Notes: generated by a model from the letters alone, not told the origin. A DNA stretch of 54,586 nucleotides from SZUA-35 sp037969565 (GCA_037969565.1 JBBKXQ010000029.1:1-54586), one strand, 5' to 3'. Shown: positions 25,952 to 34,588, numbered from the stretch's first letter. Numbers and translations are program-made.

Positions 25952-26626
25952 GTGACCCTCGAGCATCTGCTGATCGTCGAGGACGACGAACGGATCGGCT
26001 CCACCCTCCTTCGGGCGTTATCGAGTTCGGGATACGACGCGGTCTGGGTTCGAACCGGGGCGGAAGCACTTGCAGCGGTCACTCAACGCCGACCCGACCT
26101 GGTTCTGTTGGACCTCGGGCTGCCCGATCTCGACGGCTTGGACGTCTGCCGAAAGATCCACGGGATCGATCCGCTCATCGAGGTCATCATGGTCACGGCC
26201 CGTGGCGAGGAGCTCGATGTCGTCGTCGGACTGGATGCAGGGGCGGTCGACTACGTGGCCAAGCCCTTCCGGCTGGCCGAGTTGACGGCGCGTATTCGAG
26301 CCCAGCTGCGACGGGTGGAGACGCGCCCACTGCCACCTGCCGACGGCGATCTCGTGATCGACGGCGACGCTCGCCGAGTGTGGCTGCGAGGCGACGAGAT
26401 CCAGCTTCGGGCCAAGGAGTTCGATCTTCTCGCCCGACTCGTTGCCGATGCGGGCACGGCAGTCACTCGTGAGACGCTGATGAGTGACGTGTGGGACGAG
26501 CAATGGTTCGGATCAACAAAGACCCTCGACTTCCACATGGCATCACTGCGGCGCAAGATCGATGACGTCGATCAGCCCAGCAGAATCACGACGTTGCGGG
26601 GTGTGGGCTACCGGTTCGAGATCTGA
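25952..26626 (+). CDS. OmpR/PhoB-family response regulator
   Basis: 224 residues from GTG 25952. The receiver domain has the acidic pocket Glu10/Asp11/Asp12, phospho-acceptor Asp54 in LVLLDLGLPDLDG and Lys104 in YVAKPF. The C-terminal winged helix (about 130-224) contains LRAKEFDLLARLVADAG and SLRRKIDD...ITTLRGVGYRFEI. The frame is open far upstream, but the receiver fold starts right at MTLEHLLIVEDDERI. It overlaps the kinase gene by one base (TGATG). Probably autoregulates through the AGATC repeats and controls the ABC operon at 28059. Confidence 0.95.
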   Translation: MTLEHLLIVEDDERIGSTLLRALSSSGYDAVWVRTGAEALAAVTQRRPDLVLLDLGLPDLDGLDVCRKIHGIDPLIEVIMVTARGEELDVVVGLDAGAVDYVAKPFRLAELTARIRAQLRRVETRPLPPADGDLVIDGDARRVWLRGDEIQLRAKEFDLLARLVADAGTAVTRETLMSDVWDEQWFGSTKTLDFHMASLRRKIDDVDQPSRITTLRGVGYRFEI

Positions 26627-27918
26627 TGCGGCGCCGAATCCTGACGGCGATGTTGTCGGTCACGACCTTGGCCGTGATCGGTTTCGGTGTGCCGCTGGCC
26701 TTCGTCGTCGAGCGTTTCGTGGAAGAAGGGGCTGCGGTTGCAGTCGAGCGGGCGGCGGTGTTGGCCACCCGCGATGTGTCGACCACGTTTGCAACCGACC
26801 GCGATCCGGTGGAGCTGCCCGAAGGCCGCGACGGAATCACCTTCGGGCTGTATGACCCCACCGGCGCGTTGTTCGCCGGCGCCGGTCCAGACCCCGCCGA
26901 CGACATCGTGCTTCGATCACTTCGGAACGCCGTGGTCGACGGAGAGGTCGAGGGTCGCCTTGTTGTTGCGGTTCCCGTCTCCGCCGACGAGCGTGTCGTT
27001 GGTGTCATCCGGGCCACGCAATCAACGAGCGGCAGCGATGCCCGCACCACCCGGATCTTGTTGCTGATCGGGGGCTTGGGCGGAACCGTGATTGCCGTCA
27101 GCGGCGCGCTCGGCTGGCTGCTGGCGGGACGGTTGAGCCGCCCCGTTGGTCGGCTGCGAGATGCTGCCCAACAACTCGGCGACGGGGACTTCGGCATCGA
27201 AGTTCCTGTCAGCACGATTCCCGAACTCGATCAGGCGGCGAGCGCCCTGAATGCGACGGCCAGCCGGCTGGGTGACTTGATCAGTCGTGAGCGGGCGTTC
27301 AGCACCGATGCCTCGCACCAGCTGCGGACGCCGATAGCGGGCATGCGGGCCGCGATCGAAACCGAGCTGGAATTTCCTCGAGTAGACCGCAGCGATGTGC
27401 TCGGCGAAGTACTCAGTGATCTCGATCGCCTCGAACGGACCGTCACCGAGTTGTTGGCCATCGCCCGATCCAAAGACTCCAACACGGTGGTTCACATGTC
27501 GGCGGTTGTCGCCGATCTCGAGGCCACCTGGCACTCCCGCCTCGATCAGGAAGGTCGATCCCTGCAGATCGGCCCGGTGCGGTACCGGCCCGCCGCGCTG
27601 GCCAATGCCGCCATGTTGCGGCACGCCCTGGATGTCCTGGTCGACAACTCGCTCCGCCACGGCGCGGGAACAATCGACATCGCCGTGACGGCCACGGCCG
27701 ACACGGTCACGATCGCCGTCAGTGATGAAGGACGCGGCTTCGGTGCTGGCGGTTCCGAGTCAGAAGCCGGGCCTGCGTCTGGGGTCGAACGCGGACTCGG
27801 GCTCCCGCTTGCCCAGCGCCTGGTCGATGCGATGGGAGGACGCCTCGTGATGGCGCAACAGGGCCGTGAACCTCGTATGGAGATCGTGCTACGACGGGCT
27901 GACACCGAAACGGCCTGA
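26626..27918 (+). CDS. Sensor histidine kinase
   Basis: 430 residues. Span 1 (about 8-28), an extracytoplasmic sensor of about 110 residues, span 2 (about 143-166), a HAMP domain, then the phospho-acceptor H-box STDASHQLRTPIAGM (His231). The ATPase domain has the N-box LVDNSLRHG and G-boxes DEGRGFG and RGLGLPLAQRLVDAMGG. It phosphorylates the coupled response regulator. The sensor (TRDVSTTFATDRDPVELPEG...) is of the small alpha/beta kind and gives no ligand. Confidence 0.94.
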   Translation: MRRRILTAMLSVTTLAVIGFGVPLAFVVERFVEEGAAVAVERAAVLATRDVSTTFATDRDPVELPEGRDGITFGLYDPTGALFAGAGPDPADDIVLRSLRNAVVDGEVEGRLVVAVPVSADERVVGVIRATQSTSGSDARTTRILLLIGGLGGTVIAVSGALGWLLAGRLSRPVGRLRDAAQQLGDGDFGIEVPVSTIPELDQAASALNATASRLGDLISRERAFSTDASHQLRTPIAGMRAAIETELEFPRVDRSDVLGEVLSDLDRLERTVTELLAIARSKDSNTVVHMSAVVADLEATWHSRLDQEGRSLQIGPVRYRPAALANAAMLRHALDVLVDNSLRHGAGTIDIAVTATADTVTIAVSDEGRGFGAGGSESEAGPASGVERGLGLPLAQRLVDAMGGRLVMAQQGREPRMEIVLRRADTETA

Positions 27919-27924
27919 TTCGGC

Positions 27925-27967
27925 GGCGGCACAGTTCGAGGCGGCACAGTTCTCGGCGAGATCTCGC
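27925..27967 (+). promoter_or_regulatory. Repeats and response-regulator-like box upstream of the ABC exporter operon
   Basis: GGCGGCACAGTTC occurs at 27925-27937 and again at 27940-27952 (15-base period). It is followed by the perfect palindrome GCGAGATCTCGC (27956-27967), in which TCTCG at 27951 and 27962 is 11 bases apart. AGATCTC is the same core as in the repeats before the adjacent response regulator gene. A TAGGTT -10-like hexamer is at 28011-28016. Confidence 0.5.
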
Positions 27968-28058
27968 TGAACCCCACCAAGCGCTGGCGAAATGCTTGCC
28001 GTCGCTTTCCTAGGTTCACCGCATGAGTCGACCCAGCACTCGAACGAAGGAGCCCACG

Positions 28059-28793
28059 ATGGCCGAACCGGCGATCGAAATCCGCGATCTCAGCCACCGG
28101 TATGACCGCGAACTCGTTCTTCGCAACCTCGATCTACGAATCGAGCAGGGAGAGATATTCGGATTCCTCGGCCACAACGGAGCCGGCAAGACCACCGCAG
28201 TGAACATCTTGACGACGCTGCTCCGACCGACATCGGGCACGGCTCGCGTTTGCGGCTTCGATGTCGTCGAGGAGCGCCATGCCGTCACCCAGCACATCGG
28301 ATACCTACCCTCCGACGTTCGGCTCTACGGACACCTGACCGCAACCGAGAATCTCGAGTTCTTCGCCAAACTGTCCGGGGTCGACAAGCCCCGACACGCC
28401 GCGGCCGAGGCCCTCGACTATCTCGACTGTGGCGACCTCGCCAACCGCCGAGTCAGCACGTTCTCGACGGGCATGCGACAGCGCATCGGCATCGCCCAAG
28501 CCATCGTGCATCGCCCCGAGGTCCTCTTCCTGGATGAACCAACATCAGGTCTCGACCCGATCGGCGTCCGCCAGCTACGAACAACGATTCAACGCCTCAA
28601 CGCCGACCTCGGCATGACCGTCTTCATGAACACACACCTCTTGTCCGAGGTCGCCCGGGTCTGCACCACCATTGGCGTCCTGAACCACGGCGAACTCATT
28701 TACAAGGACTCGATCGCCGAGACCGTGCGGCGCTTCCCTGACGAGGCATCTCTCGAAGACATCTACGTTCGCATGGAAGGCGTCCCGGCATGA
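28059..28793 (+). CDS. ABC-2 exporter ATPase
   Basis: 244 residues: Walker A GHNGAGKTT, Q-loop region IGYLPSDVRLYGHLTATENLEF, signature FSTGMRQRIGIAQAI (Thr replacing the usual Gly of LSGG), Walker B VLFLDEPTSGLDP and H-loop NTHLLSE. ATG 28059 has AAGGAG seven bases before it. An ATG at 28023, six bases after the TAGGTT hexamer, would add MSRPSTRTKEPT and could start a leaderless form. It overlaps the first permease by four bases. Probably under control of the two-component system just upstream. Confidence 0.92.
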   Translation: MAEPAIEIRDLSHRYDRELVLRNLDLRIEQGEIFGFLGHNGAGKTTAVNILTTLLRPTSGTARVCGFDVVEERHAVTQHIGYLPSDVRLYGHLTATENLEFFAKLSGVDKPRHAAAEALDYLDCGDLANRRVSTFSTGMRQRIGIAQAIVHRPEVLFLDEPTSGLDPIGVRQLRTTIQRLNADLGMTVFMNTHLLSEVARVCTTIGVLNHGELIYKDSIAETVRRFPDEASLEDIYVRMEGVPA

Positions 28794-29707
28794 TCACAAC
28801 GATCGCCGGCCACGAGCTTCGATTGCTCGTGAGACAACGGACGTTCCTCGCCATGCTCGGCGTGCTGGGAGTCATGACCGCCTTGGCCGGGGTGCTGGGC
28901 TGGTCCAGCCACCGCACCATCGTTCAGGTCTACGACCAGGCAGTCATTCTCCTCGCCTCCCAGGGAAAGCCGGCTCCCCCGAACCCGTTCACCCTCAAAC
29001 CGAGTCTCTCGCTCCTGTCGAACATGGTCGTGTACATACCCCTTATCGGTGCCCTGCTGGCCCTGATCGTCGGCCATCACGCACTGGCCGACGATCAGAC
29101 CGGTGGGGTCGGTCGGCTGGTGTTCTCCCGGCCACTCGACCGCAGGATCTACGTGGCAGGAAAGGTCGCAGCGGCCACCGCCGTCCTCGGCGCTGTCATG
29201 GTCGCCAGCTTCGCCATCAGCGCCGCCGCCCTCCTGATCGTCAACCGCAGAATCGGCACGGGCGACCTCAGCCGGCTCGCCGGCTTCTTCATCGTGTCTT
29301 GGTTGTACCTGGTCGTGTTTGCGCTGATCGGCATGGTCGCAGTCATCATCAATCGACGGAACTCGCTGGGCCTCCTCACCGCCACGGGTGCCTGGCTCGT
29401 CATCACCTTCATCGTTCCCCAATTCACCTCGGGGCTGACCCCGAGCGCGTCACTCAACCCGACCACCGCACCCGCGAGCACCTCACAAGCGTTCTTTCGA
29501 GCAACGGCACGGGTGCGTCCGTACTCGATTGCCGAGCAGTACAAGGAAGCGAGCGCCCACATCCTCGCAACGTCGCAGTCCACCGAATCGGTATGGCACA
29601 CGGCCTTGCGAATTTCGCCCATCGTCGGCGCTGTCCTCGTGCTGACCATCGCACTCGTCGTGCTCATCGACCGACACGACTATTCCCGGAGCGCAACCAA
29701 TGAATGA
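28790..29707 (+). CDS. ABC-2 exporter permease 1 (NosY-like)
   Basis: 305 residues and about six spans. Like NosY/ABC-2 permeases it has a large loop after span 1 (FTLKPSLSLLSNMVVYIPLIGALLALIVG) and the cytoplasmic GGVGRLVFSRPLDRRIYVAGK motif after span 2. The extracytoplasmic segment TPSASLNPTTAPASTSQAFFRATARVRPYSIAEQYKEAS lies before the last span. ATGA overlap with the ATPase. With permease 2 it would form a heterodimeric channel. Substrate unknown. Confidence 0.88.
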   Translation: MITTIAGHELRLLVRQRTFLAMLGVLGVMTALAGVLGWSSHRTIVQVYDQAVILLASQGKPAPPNPFTLKPSLSLLSNMVVYIPLIGALLALIVGHHALADDQTGGVGRLVFSRPLDRRIYVAGKVAAATAVLGAVMVASFAISAAALLIVNRRIGTGDLSRLAGFFIVSWLYLVVFALIGMVAVIINRRNSLGLLTATGAWLVITFIVPQFTSGLTPSASLNPTTAPASTSQAFFRATARVRPYSIAEQYKEASAHILATSQSTESVWHTALRISPIVGAVLVLTIALVVLIDRHDYSRSATNE

Positions 29708-30734
29708 ATCCTCTGTTGCTGGTCGACACTCTGTTGCTGGTCGACACTCTGCTGCCGGACGACACCGAGTCCTCACCGTTGCCGCCCATGAGTACCGAGC
29801 GGCGGTCCGCAATCGCCTCCTCGTCCTGCTCGCGGGAATCCTCATCGTGGTCACCGCCACCTCGGTCTACATCGGATCGGCTGGTTACGCAGGCCAACTC
29901 GCCGACTACAACACCTACCGAGACGCGGCAACAGCCAGCGGGCTCGATCGGATTGCCCCTTCTCCCCTCGCTCCCCTGTCGCTGCTACAGGGCGCCATGG
30001 AATACCTCGAGATCATTGGGGCCGTGATCGCGATCGCCCTCGGCTACCTCTCGGTCTCACGGGAACGGGCCAACCGCACACTTGCGCTGTTGCGTTCCCG
30101 ACCGCTGACCGGAGGCGAACACGCTCTCGGCAGCCTTCTCGGCGCAATGGCCGTGTTCGCCACGCTCATCGCCGCCACCGCCATCACCGCGGTGCTCGGC
30201 GTCGGCATCATCGGCAACGACTGGATCAACGGCAGCCAATCGCTGCAGTTGTTCCTGGCGTACTCGGCCGCGTTGATCTACATGTCCTCGTTCTACGCCC
30301 TCGGAGCCATCGCCACGGCCCGGACCACGATCGCAACCAACGGGTTGATGATCGCCCTGGGAATCTGGCTCATCGTCGTGCTCGTCCTGCCCCAGATCGG
30401 CGACACCCTGGACGCCGACAACCAGATCCCAGGGGGTCTGTTCGGCGCTCTCGGGCTCGGTCACGACGGTGAAGTCACGATCCTCACCCACTTCACCACC
30501 TATGAACGCATCCGCACGTGGACCGAGGAGTTGTCCCTGGCCAAACACTTCGAACGCTTTGCCTTCGCCATGACCGACGTCAAGGCGCGTTACCGACCCT
30601 TCGATCTTCCCTGGCTCCTCAACACCACCCGCAACGACATCGGTTGGCTGCTCGGTTATGCCGCCCTGCTCACCGTCGGCATCCGACGCACGTACCGAAC
30701 CCAACCCCCGACGACCCAAGGAGCAAACCAATGA
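29700..30734 (+). CDS. ABC-2 exporter permease 2 with N-terminal hexapeptide repeats
   Basis: 344 residues and six spans, a paralogue in layout of permease 1: RANRTLALLRSRPLTGGEHALGS follows span 2 and FDLPWLLNTTRNDIGWLLGYAAL precedes the last span. The N-terminus is odd: VAGRHS VAGRHS AAGRHR, encoded by three 18-base repeats, precedes the first conserved helix (VLTVAAHEYRAAVRNRL). The start overlaps permease 1 by eight bases and its stop overlaps the lipoprotein by four, so the four genes are translated as one unit. Confidence 0.88.
   Translation: MNESSVAGRHSVAGRHSAAGRHRVLTVAAHEYRAAVRNRLLVLLAGILIVVTATSVYIGSAGYAGQLADYNTYRDAATASGLDRIAPSPLAPLSLLQGAMEYLEIIGAVIAIALGYLSVSRERANRTLALLRSRPLTGGEHALGSLLGAMAVFATLIAATAITAVLGVGIIGNDWINGSQSLQLFLAYSAALIYMSSFYALGAIATARTTIATNGLMIALGIWLIVVLVLPQIGDTLDADNQIPGGLFGALGLGHDGEVTILTHFTTYERIRTWTEELSLAKHFERFAFAMTDVKARYRPFDLPWLLNTTRNDIGWLLGYAALLTVGIRRTYRTQPPTTQGANQ
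29712..29765 (+). repeat. Three tandem 18-base repeats inside permease 2
   Basis: TCTGTTGCTGGTCGACAC at 29712-29729 is repeated exactly at 29730-29747, and a diverged copy (TCTGCTGCCGGACGACAC) follows at 29748-29765. Being a multiple of three, the array can change length without breaking the frame. Confidence 0.9.
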
Positions 30735-31342
30735 CCAAGACGAGCGATCCTCGCCAACACCGTCTACAACGGCGCATCGGCACCAGCGTCATCGCTGCGG
30801 TTGCGTTGATCGGGAGCGCTGGCTTGTTGGCCGCCTGTAGTGGCAGCAGCACGACCGATGGGGCGACGAATTCGACGTCGAACGTGAAGAGCAGCGATCA
30901 AGTTCTGCCCGTCACGGACAACCCCATCACCAATGCCGCGACGACGGAGGGCTTCACCATTGATTCGGTTCTCGTGGAGAACAACGTGAACGCATCCGGT
31001 AGCGGGGATGCGCCGGATCACCTCGAGATCAGCGTGACCAACACGTCCGGGGCCGAACTCGGCGGATTCGAAGTGTTCTACACCATCGATGACCCAACGA
31101 CGAACATCAGCGAGGGCTACTACGCCGCCCTGCCGACCGCCTTCACGGTTGCCCCCGGCGCCTCTCGCGCCATTCATTTCGACAACACCGGTGAACCCGA
31201 CCACTTCCCCGTCAACGACTTCAGTCTCTACTACACCGACAGCAATGCACTCGATGTCACGGTCGAAGTCAGCGCAACGGGTGCCGCCCCTCAGACCGTC
31301 AGCGTCCAGAAGGACGAAGGCGGCGTCGAGGTGCCCGACTAG
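30731..31342 (+). CDS. Lipoprotein of the ABC exporter operon
   Basis: 203 residues. The signal peptide ends in a lipobox GLLAAC with Cys36, then a short Ser/Thr linker, then a beta-rich domain of about 140 residues (HLEISVTNTSGAELGGFEVFYTIDD, VAPGASRAIHFDNTGEPDHFPVNDFSLYY) resembling an Ig or fibronectin-like fold. It would sit on the outer leaflet beside the two-permease exporter. ATGA overlap with permease 2 shows it belongs to the system. No named family recognised. Confidence 0.8.
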   Translation: MTKTSDPRQHRLQRRIGTSVIAAVALIGSAGLLAACSGSSTTDGATNSTSNVKSSDQVLPVTDNPITNAATTEGFTIDSVLVENNVNASGSGDAPDHLEISVTNTSGAELGGFEVFYTIDDPTTNISEGYYAALPTAFTVAPGASRAIHFDNTGEPDHFPVNDFSLYYTDSNALDVTVEVSATGAAPQTVSVQKDEGGVEVPD

Positions 31343-31385
31343 TTCGAGCCAACGGTCGTTGCGAACCGGCGCTGGCAACTGTCTC

Positions 31386-31637
31386 TCACAAGCCGCTGAC
31401 AATCGGAACCAGCAACAGATTGATGGCAAGGAGCAACGCGAAAACCGACAGGTCGAGGCCGCCAGGATGCGGCAGTACCCGACGCACCGGGAGCACAACG
31501 GGGTCGGTGAGTTGGTCAACGACTCGCCGGACCGCAAACACGGGCGAGTCGGGTCGGGGCTGAAACCAGCTCAGAACAGCTCTGGCGATGAGCAGCAGTG
31601 AGGCCAGCTGCAGGATCGCTAGCAGCAAAAAGGTCAT
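31386..31637 (-). CDS. YggT family membrane protein
   Basis: 83 residues, two spans: FLLLAILQLASLLLIARAVLSWF and DLSVFALLLAINLLLVPIV around the conserved loop RRVVDQLTDPVVLPVRRVLPHPGGLD, the YggT signature. In actinobacteria such proteins often lie near sepF in division clusters; here it is alone. GGAGTGAAGA precedes the ATG. The biochemical role is not known; links to osmotic stress and division come from other organisms. Confidence 0.85.
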   Translation of the reverse strand: MTFLLLAILQLASLLLIARAVLSWFQPRPDSPVFAVRRVVDQLTDPVVLPVRRVLPHPGGLDLSVFALLLAINLLLVPIVSGL

Positions 31638-31722
31638 TCTTCACTCCGGACATGATGTCGGCGTTGGGATGAGGTGATCTTGACTCATCTACCTGAAAGA
31701 GAACCGAAGGTGGCTCGCAGGG

Positions 31723-33072
31723 TCATGAGCTCCACCGCGTATCGGCGAGTTCTACCGTGAAGCGGGCGCCGCTGAGGGGACTGTCCGTCACGTTCACGGC
31801 TCCGCCATGTTCGTGGACGATCTCGACTGCGATGGCGAGTCCGAGGCCCGATCCGCCATCGTCTCGACCGCGCCCCTCGTCGCTTCGCGTGAAGCGTTCG
31901 AAGATGGTGGTGCGCAGGTGATCCGGGACCCCAGGGCCGTCATCGTCGACGTGAAGCCAGACCTTGCCGTTGCCGTCGCTGACCACGACCACGGCAACAC
32001 GGCTGTTCGCATGCCGAACGGCGTTGTCGAGGAGATTCTGCACAACCCGAGTCAGATCATCGGCATTGCCCCGCACCTGACCGGCGCCGATACCCATGGC
32101 GTCGAGCGTGACTCCTTCCCGTGGTGTCTGTCGTCGAACCTGCCGTGAGGCGATTTCGTCGAGGTCGACCAAGACTCCCGGGCCCCTATCTCGTTCATGG
32201 TCATGGCGGGCCAACCACAGCAAGTCGTCCACGAGCCGCTGCATACGCAGATCTTCCTCGAGTACTTCACTGGCCACCGTGGGCCAATCGGCGGCTGCTG
32301 CGTGTTGGAGTGCAACTTCGAGTTCATTCCGGATGATTGCGATCGGCGTGCGCAGTTCGTGCGATGCGTCCGAGACGAAGCGCCTCTGTCGAACACTGCC
32401 CGACTCGATCCGATCGAGCATGTCGTTCATGGTTCCTGCCAGCCGACCGATCTCATCGGCTGTTGTTGGCTGAGGTACCCGGCGATGAAGATCGGTGGCA
32501 CCGATCTCGGCCACCTCGGATCGGATCGCTTCCACGGGGCGCAGGGCCCGACCAACGAGTATCCACGTCATCGTGGCGGCAAGCAGCGCCAGCAACGGCA
32601 TGCCGACGGCGAGGGTTGCAAGCGTGACCCGAAGGGTCTTTTCCATTTCCTCGAGTGTGTTGCCGATCACAACCATCACCGGACCGGACGGCGTGCCGGC
32701 GGTCGCCACCAGGATTCGAAAGGCGGAATCGTCGACTGGGTTGGAATCAAGGGTGGTGATCGTGCCCGAGGCGGCGATGACGATCGGTTCCTGCCCCTCG
32801 ACATTCGCCGAACTCGCCACGACGGTTCCGTCGATGATGATCTGGACGAATGAGTCCTCCTCGTCGACGATCGAGATCTGATCCAGAGTGCTATCGCCCT
32901 CGATGAGTGCGCCGATGTCGTTGGCCCGGAGCTGGAGCGCGGTGTCGATGTTGTCGATCATCGTGCCCCGTAGAACCGTCAGCAGCCCGATGCCACCGAC
33001 AGCAAGGGCGATCGCAAAGATCAGCGTTGCAGCAACGGTGGTTCGGGCCCGGACGGACGCCAGACGTTTCAC
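31723..33072 (-). CDS. Sensor histidine kinase (PhoR/CusS-like layout)
   Basis: 449 residues from GTG 33072, which overlaps the regulator's stop by four bases (GTGA). Span 1 (about 13-37), extracytoplasmic sensor (about 38-145), span 2 (about 150-175), HAMP, H-box VSDASHELRTPIAII (His238), N-box LLDNAVRHA, and G-boxes DDDGPGVP and GSGLGLAIAVEIVHEHGG. An upstream open stretch to 33327 is not used. Partner of the regulator at 33069-33746. With the PepSY gene next door the set resembles PhoPR-type envelope systems; the signal is unknown. Confidence 0.94.
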   Translation of the reverse strand: MKRLASVRARTTVAATLIFAIALAVGGIGLLTVLRGTMIDNIDTALQLRANDIGALIEGDSTLDQISIVDEEDSFVQIIIDGTVVASSANVEGQEPIVIAASGTITTLDSNPVDDSAFRILVATAGTPSGPVMVVIGNTLEEMEKTLRVTLATLAVGMPLLALLAATMTWILVGRALRPVEAIRSEVAEIGATDLHRRVPQPTTADEIGRLAGTMNDMLDRIESGSVRQRRFVSDASHELRTPIAIIRNELEVALQHAAAADWPTVASEVLEEDLRMQRLVDDLLWLARHDHERDRGPGVLVDLDEIASRQVRRQTPREGVTLDAMGIGAGQVRGNADDLTRVVQNLLDNAVRHANSRVAVVVVSDGNGKVWLHVDDDGPGVPDHLRTTIFERFTRSDEGRGRDDGGSGLGLAIAVEIVHEHGGAVNVTDSPLSGARFTVELADTRWSS

Positions 33073-33746
33073 CCGCCGTCCTTGTTCAGCCGATACCCGG
33101 CACCGCGTGCCGTCTGGATCGACGTGCGTCCGAATGGTTCGTCGATCTTCTTTCGAAGGTGACGGACGTAGACCTCGATGATGTTCGGGTCGCCCTCGAA
33201 GTCGTAGTCCCACACGTGATCCAGGATCTCCTGTTTCGACACCACCGTGCCGGCATTGCGGGCGAGGTACTCCAACACGGAGAACTCCCGCGCCGTGAGT
33301 TCTATCTCGGTGTCGTCGCGCCAACATCGCCGCTGGCTCGGGTCGACCAGGAGATCATCGGCCCGCAGCGCAACCGGTCGCTCGCTCGCCCCCCGCCGCA
33401 TCAGCGCTCGAAGACGAGCGACGAGCACCAGATGGGAGAAGGGTTTGCGCAGGAAGTCGTCAGCACCGGTGTCGAGAGCCTCAGCCTCGTCGAGCTCGCC
33501 ATCCTTGGCGGTCAGCATCAGAATCGGCGTCCAGTTCCCCTCGTCACGCAGCGTCTCGCACACCTTGTAACCATTCATACGGGGCAGCATGATGTCCAAC
33601 ACGATCCCGTCGTAGTCGTGCTCACGGGCCATCCACAGGCCATCATCGCCGGCCAATGCCACATCGACGGCGAAGCCATCAGCCTCCAGGCCACGCTTCA
33701 GGGAGGCGGCCAACTTCTTTTCGTCCTCGACCACCAAGATACGCAT
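33069..33746 (-). CDS. OmpR-family response regulator (PhoP-like)
   Basis: 225 residues. Receiver with Glu7/Asp8/Glu9, phospho-acceptor Asp51 (IVLDIMLP) and Lys101 (FLRKPF). The winged helix (about 127-222) contains LTAREFSVLEYLARNAG and VYVRHLRKKIDEPFGRTSIQTARGAGYRL. AAGGAG lies six bases before the ATG, within a 15-base duplication (33748-33777). TTCAG-type direct repeats upstream of this gene and of the PepSY gene suggest autoregulation and a local target. Confidence 0.95.
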   Translation of the reverse strand: MRILVVEDEKKLAASLKRGLEADGFAVDVALAGDDGLWMAREHDYDGIVLDIMLPRMNGYKVCETLRDEGNWTPILMLTAKDGELDEAEALDTGADDFLRKPFSHLVLVARLRALMRRGASERPVALRADDLLVDPSQRRCWRDDTEIELTAREFSVLEYLARNAGTVVSKQEILDHVWDYDFEGDPNIIEVYVRHLRKKIDEPFGRTSIQTARGAGYRLNKDGG

Positions 33747-33747
33747 C

Positions 33748-33777
33748 TTCAGCTCCTTCGAATTCAGCTCCTTCGAA
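33748..33777 (-). repeat. 15-base tandem duplication carrying the ribosome-binding site of the response regulator
   Basis: TTCAGCTCCTTCGAA at 33748-33762 is repeated exactly at 33763-33777. Read on the coding strand each copy contains GAAGGAG, so there are two Shine-Dalgarno sequences 15 bases apart, of which the proximal one lies six bases before the ATG at 33746. Confidence 0.9.
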
Positions 33778-33810
33778 CTGAACTATCGCGGTCATCGTGA
33801 CATCGCTCTC

Positions 33811-33826
33811 CTGAAGCTGAGCTGAA
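33811..33826 (-). promoter_or_regulatory. TTCAG-N6-TTCAG box upstream of the response regulator
   Basis: On the coding strand TTCAG occurs twice 11 bases apart (33822-33826 and 33811-33815), with a further copy at 33778-33782 exactly 33 bases on. A GATAGT -10-like hexamer lies at 33782-33787, so the pair would sit just upstream of the -35 region. The same motif with like spacing precedes the PepSY gene at 34589-34614. Confidence 0.5.
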
Positions 33827-33904
33827 AACGCGGCAAACGAGACCACAACGTCATTGCGGTCCCGCTTGCTCGGTCGGTGGAGGTGCACTGGAGAATCGCG
33901 ACGA

Positions 33905-34507
33905 TCAGTTGGCCGGAGTGGTGTCCGGTGCTTCGTCGGCCTCGTTGGCGTCGTCGGCGTCGGCAACGCCGTCACCGTTGTTGCCGGTCTCGGCGCCCTC
34001 GAACTGATGGTCGATGCCATCGGTCTCGGTGCCTTCGTCTCCCTCTGCCTCTTCGGTTGCGCTTGCATCCGATTCGTTCTCGTCACCCGATTCCTGGGCC
34101 AGAACTGCAGCCGTGCCGGCATCGATCTTGACCTCGAGTGCGGCTCCTGATGCGTCGGTCAGATCGACCTCGTAGACAACCGTGCCGTTCTCGTTGCCGA
34201 GTTCGACGCCGTTGACCGTGGCTCCGGGGTTGGCCGCCAGAGCTGATGCGGCGGCTTCATCAGAGGAGATCGTGGCCAGCGCAGTCAAGGCAGACGACTC
34301 CTCGGCCTCGGACTGACCCTCGACCTCGGCGGACTTGATCGAGCCATCCAACGTGGGTTCCTGAATTCGGTCGGACTCGGCGTTTGCCGCCGCTGGTGTC
34401 GACTGATCGGCCGGACTCGTCGAGCTCAAGGCACTGGCAATGCCGGCTGAGCCGGCAAGCACACCGAGCGCAATCGCTGAGGTGGTGATGGTCTTTCGCA
34501 CGTTCAT
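33905..34507 (-). CDS. Secreted PepSY-domain protein with acidic tail
   Basis: 200 residues. Signal peptide MNVRKTITTSAIALGVLAGSAGIASA (cleavage about 26), then a PepSY domain (about 73-137: ALTALATISSDEAAASALAANPGATVNGVELGNENGTVVYEVDL). The last 60 residues are very acidic (ESGDENESDASATEEAEGDEGTE). PepSY domains act as inhibitors or interaction modules outside the cell and are frequent next to two-component systems. GAAAGGAAC precedes the ATG, and a GGGGGC-GTT-GCCCCC hairpin (34520-34534) lies just upstream in the leader. Probable target of the adjacent regulator. Confidence 0.85.
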   Translation of the reverse strand: MNVRKTITTSAIALGVLAGSAGIASALSSTSPADQSTPAAANAESDRIQEPTLDGSIKSAEVEGQSEAEESSALTALATISSDEAAASALAANPGATVNGVELGNENGTVVYEVDLTDASGAALEVKIDAGTAAVLAQESGDENESDASATEEAEGDEGTETDGIDHQFEGAETGNNGDGVADADDANEADEAPDTTPAN

Positions 34508-34588
34508 GGGTTCCTTTCGGGGGGCGTTGCCCCCACCGTCCGGGACGGGCGGCTACCGACACCAAAGCATCAAGCACCCAAAGGGAAG

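Noticed and set aside
27925..27952. The GGCGGCACAGTTC repeat as an attachment site or mobile-element end.
   Set aside because: Copies are only 15 bases apart and no integrase or transposase is present.
30518..30730. Upstream extension of the lipoprotein frame into permease 2.
   Set aside because: It would overlap over 200 bases of a conserved permease; the ATG at 30731 has a proper signal peptide and ATGA coupling.
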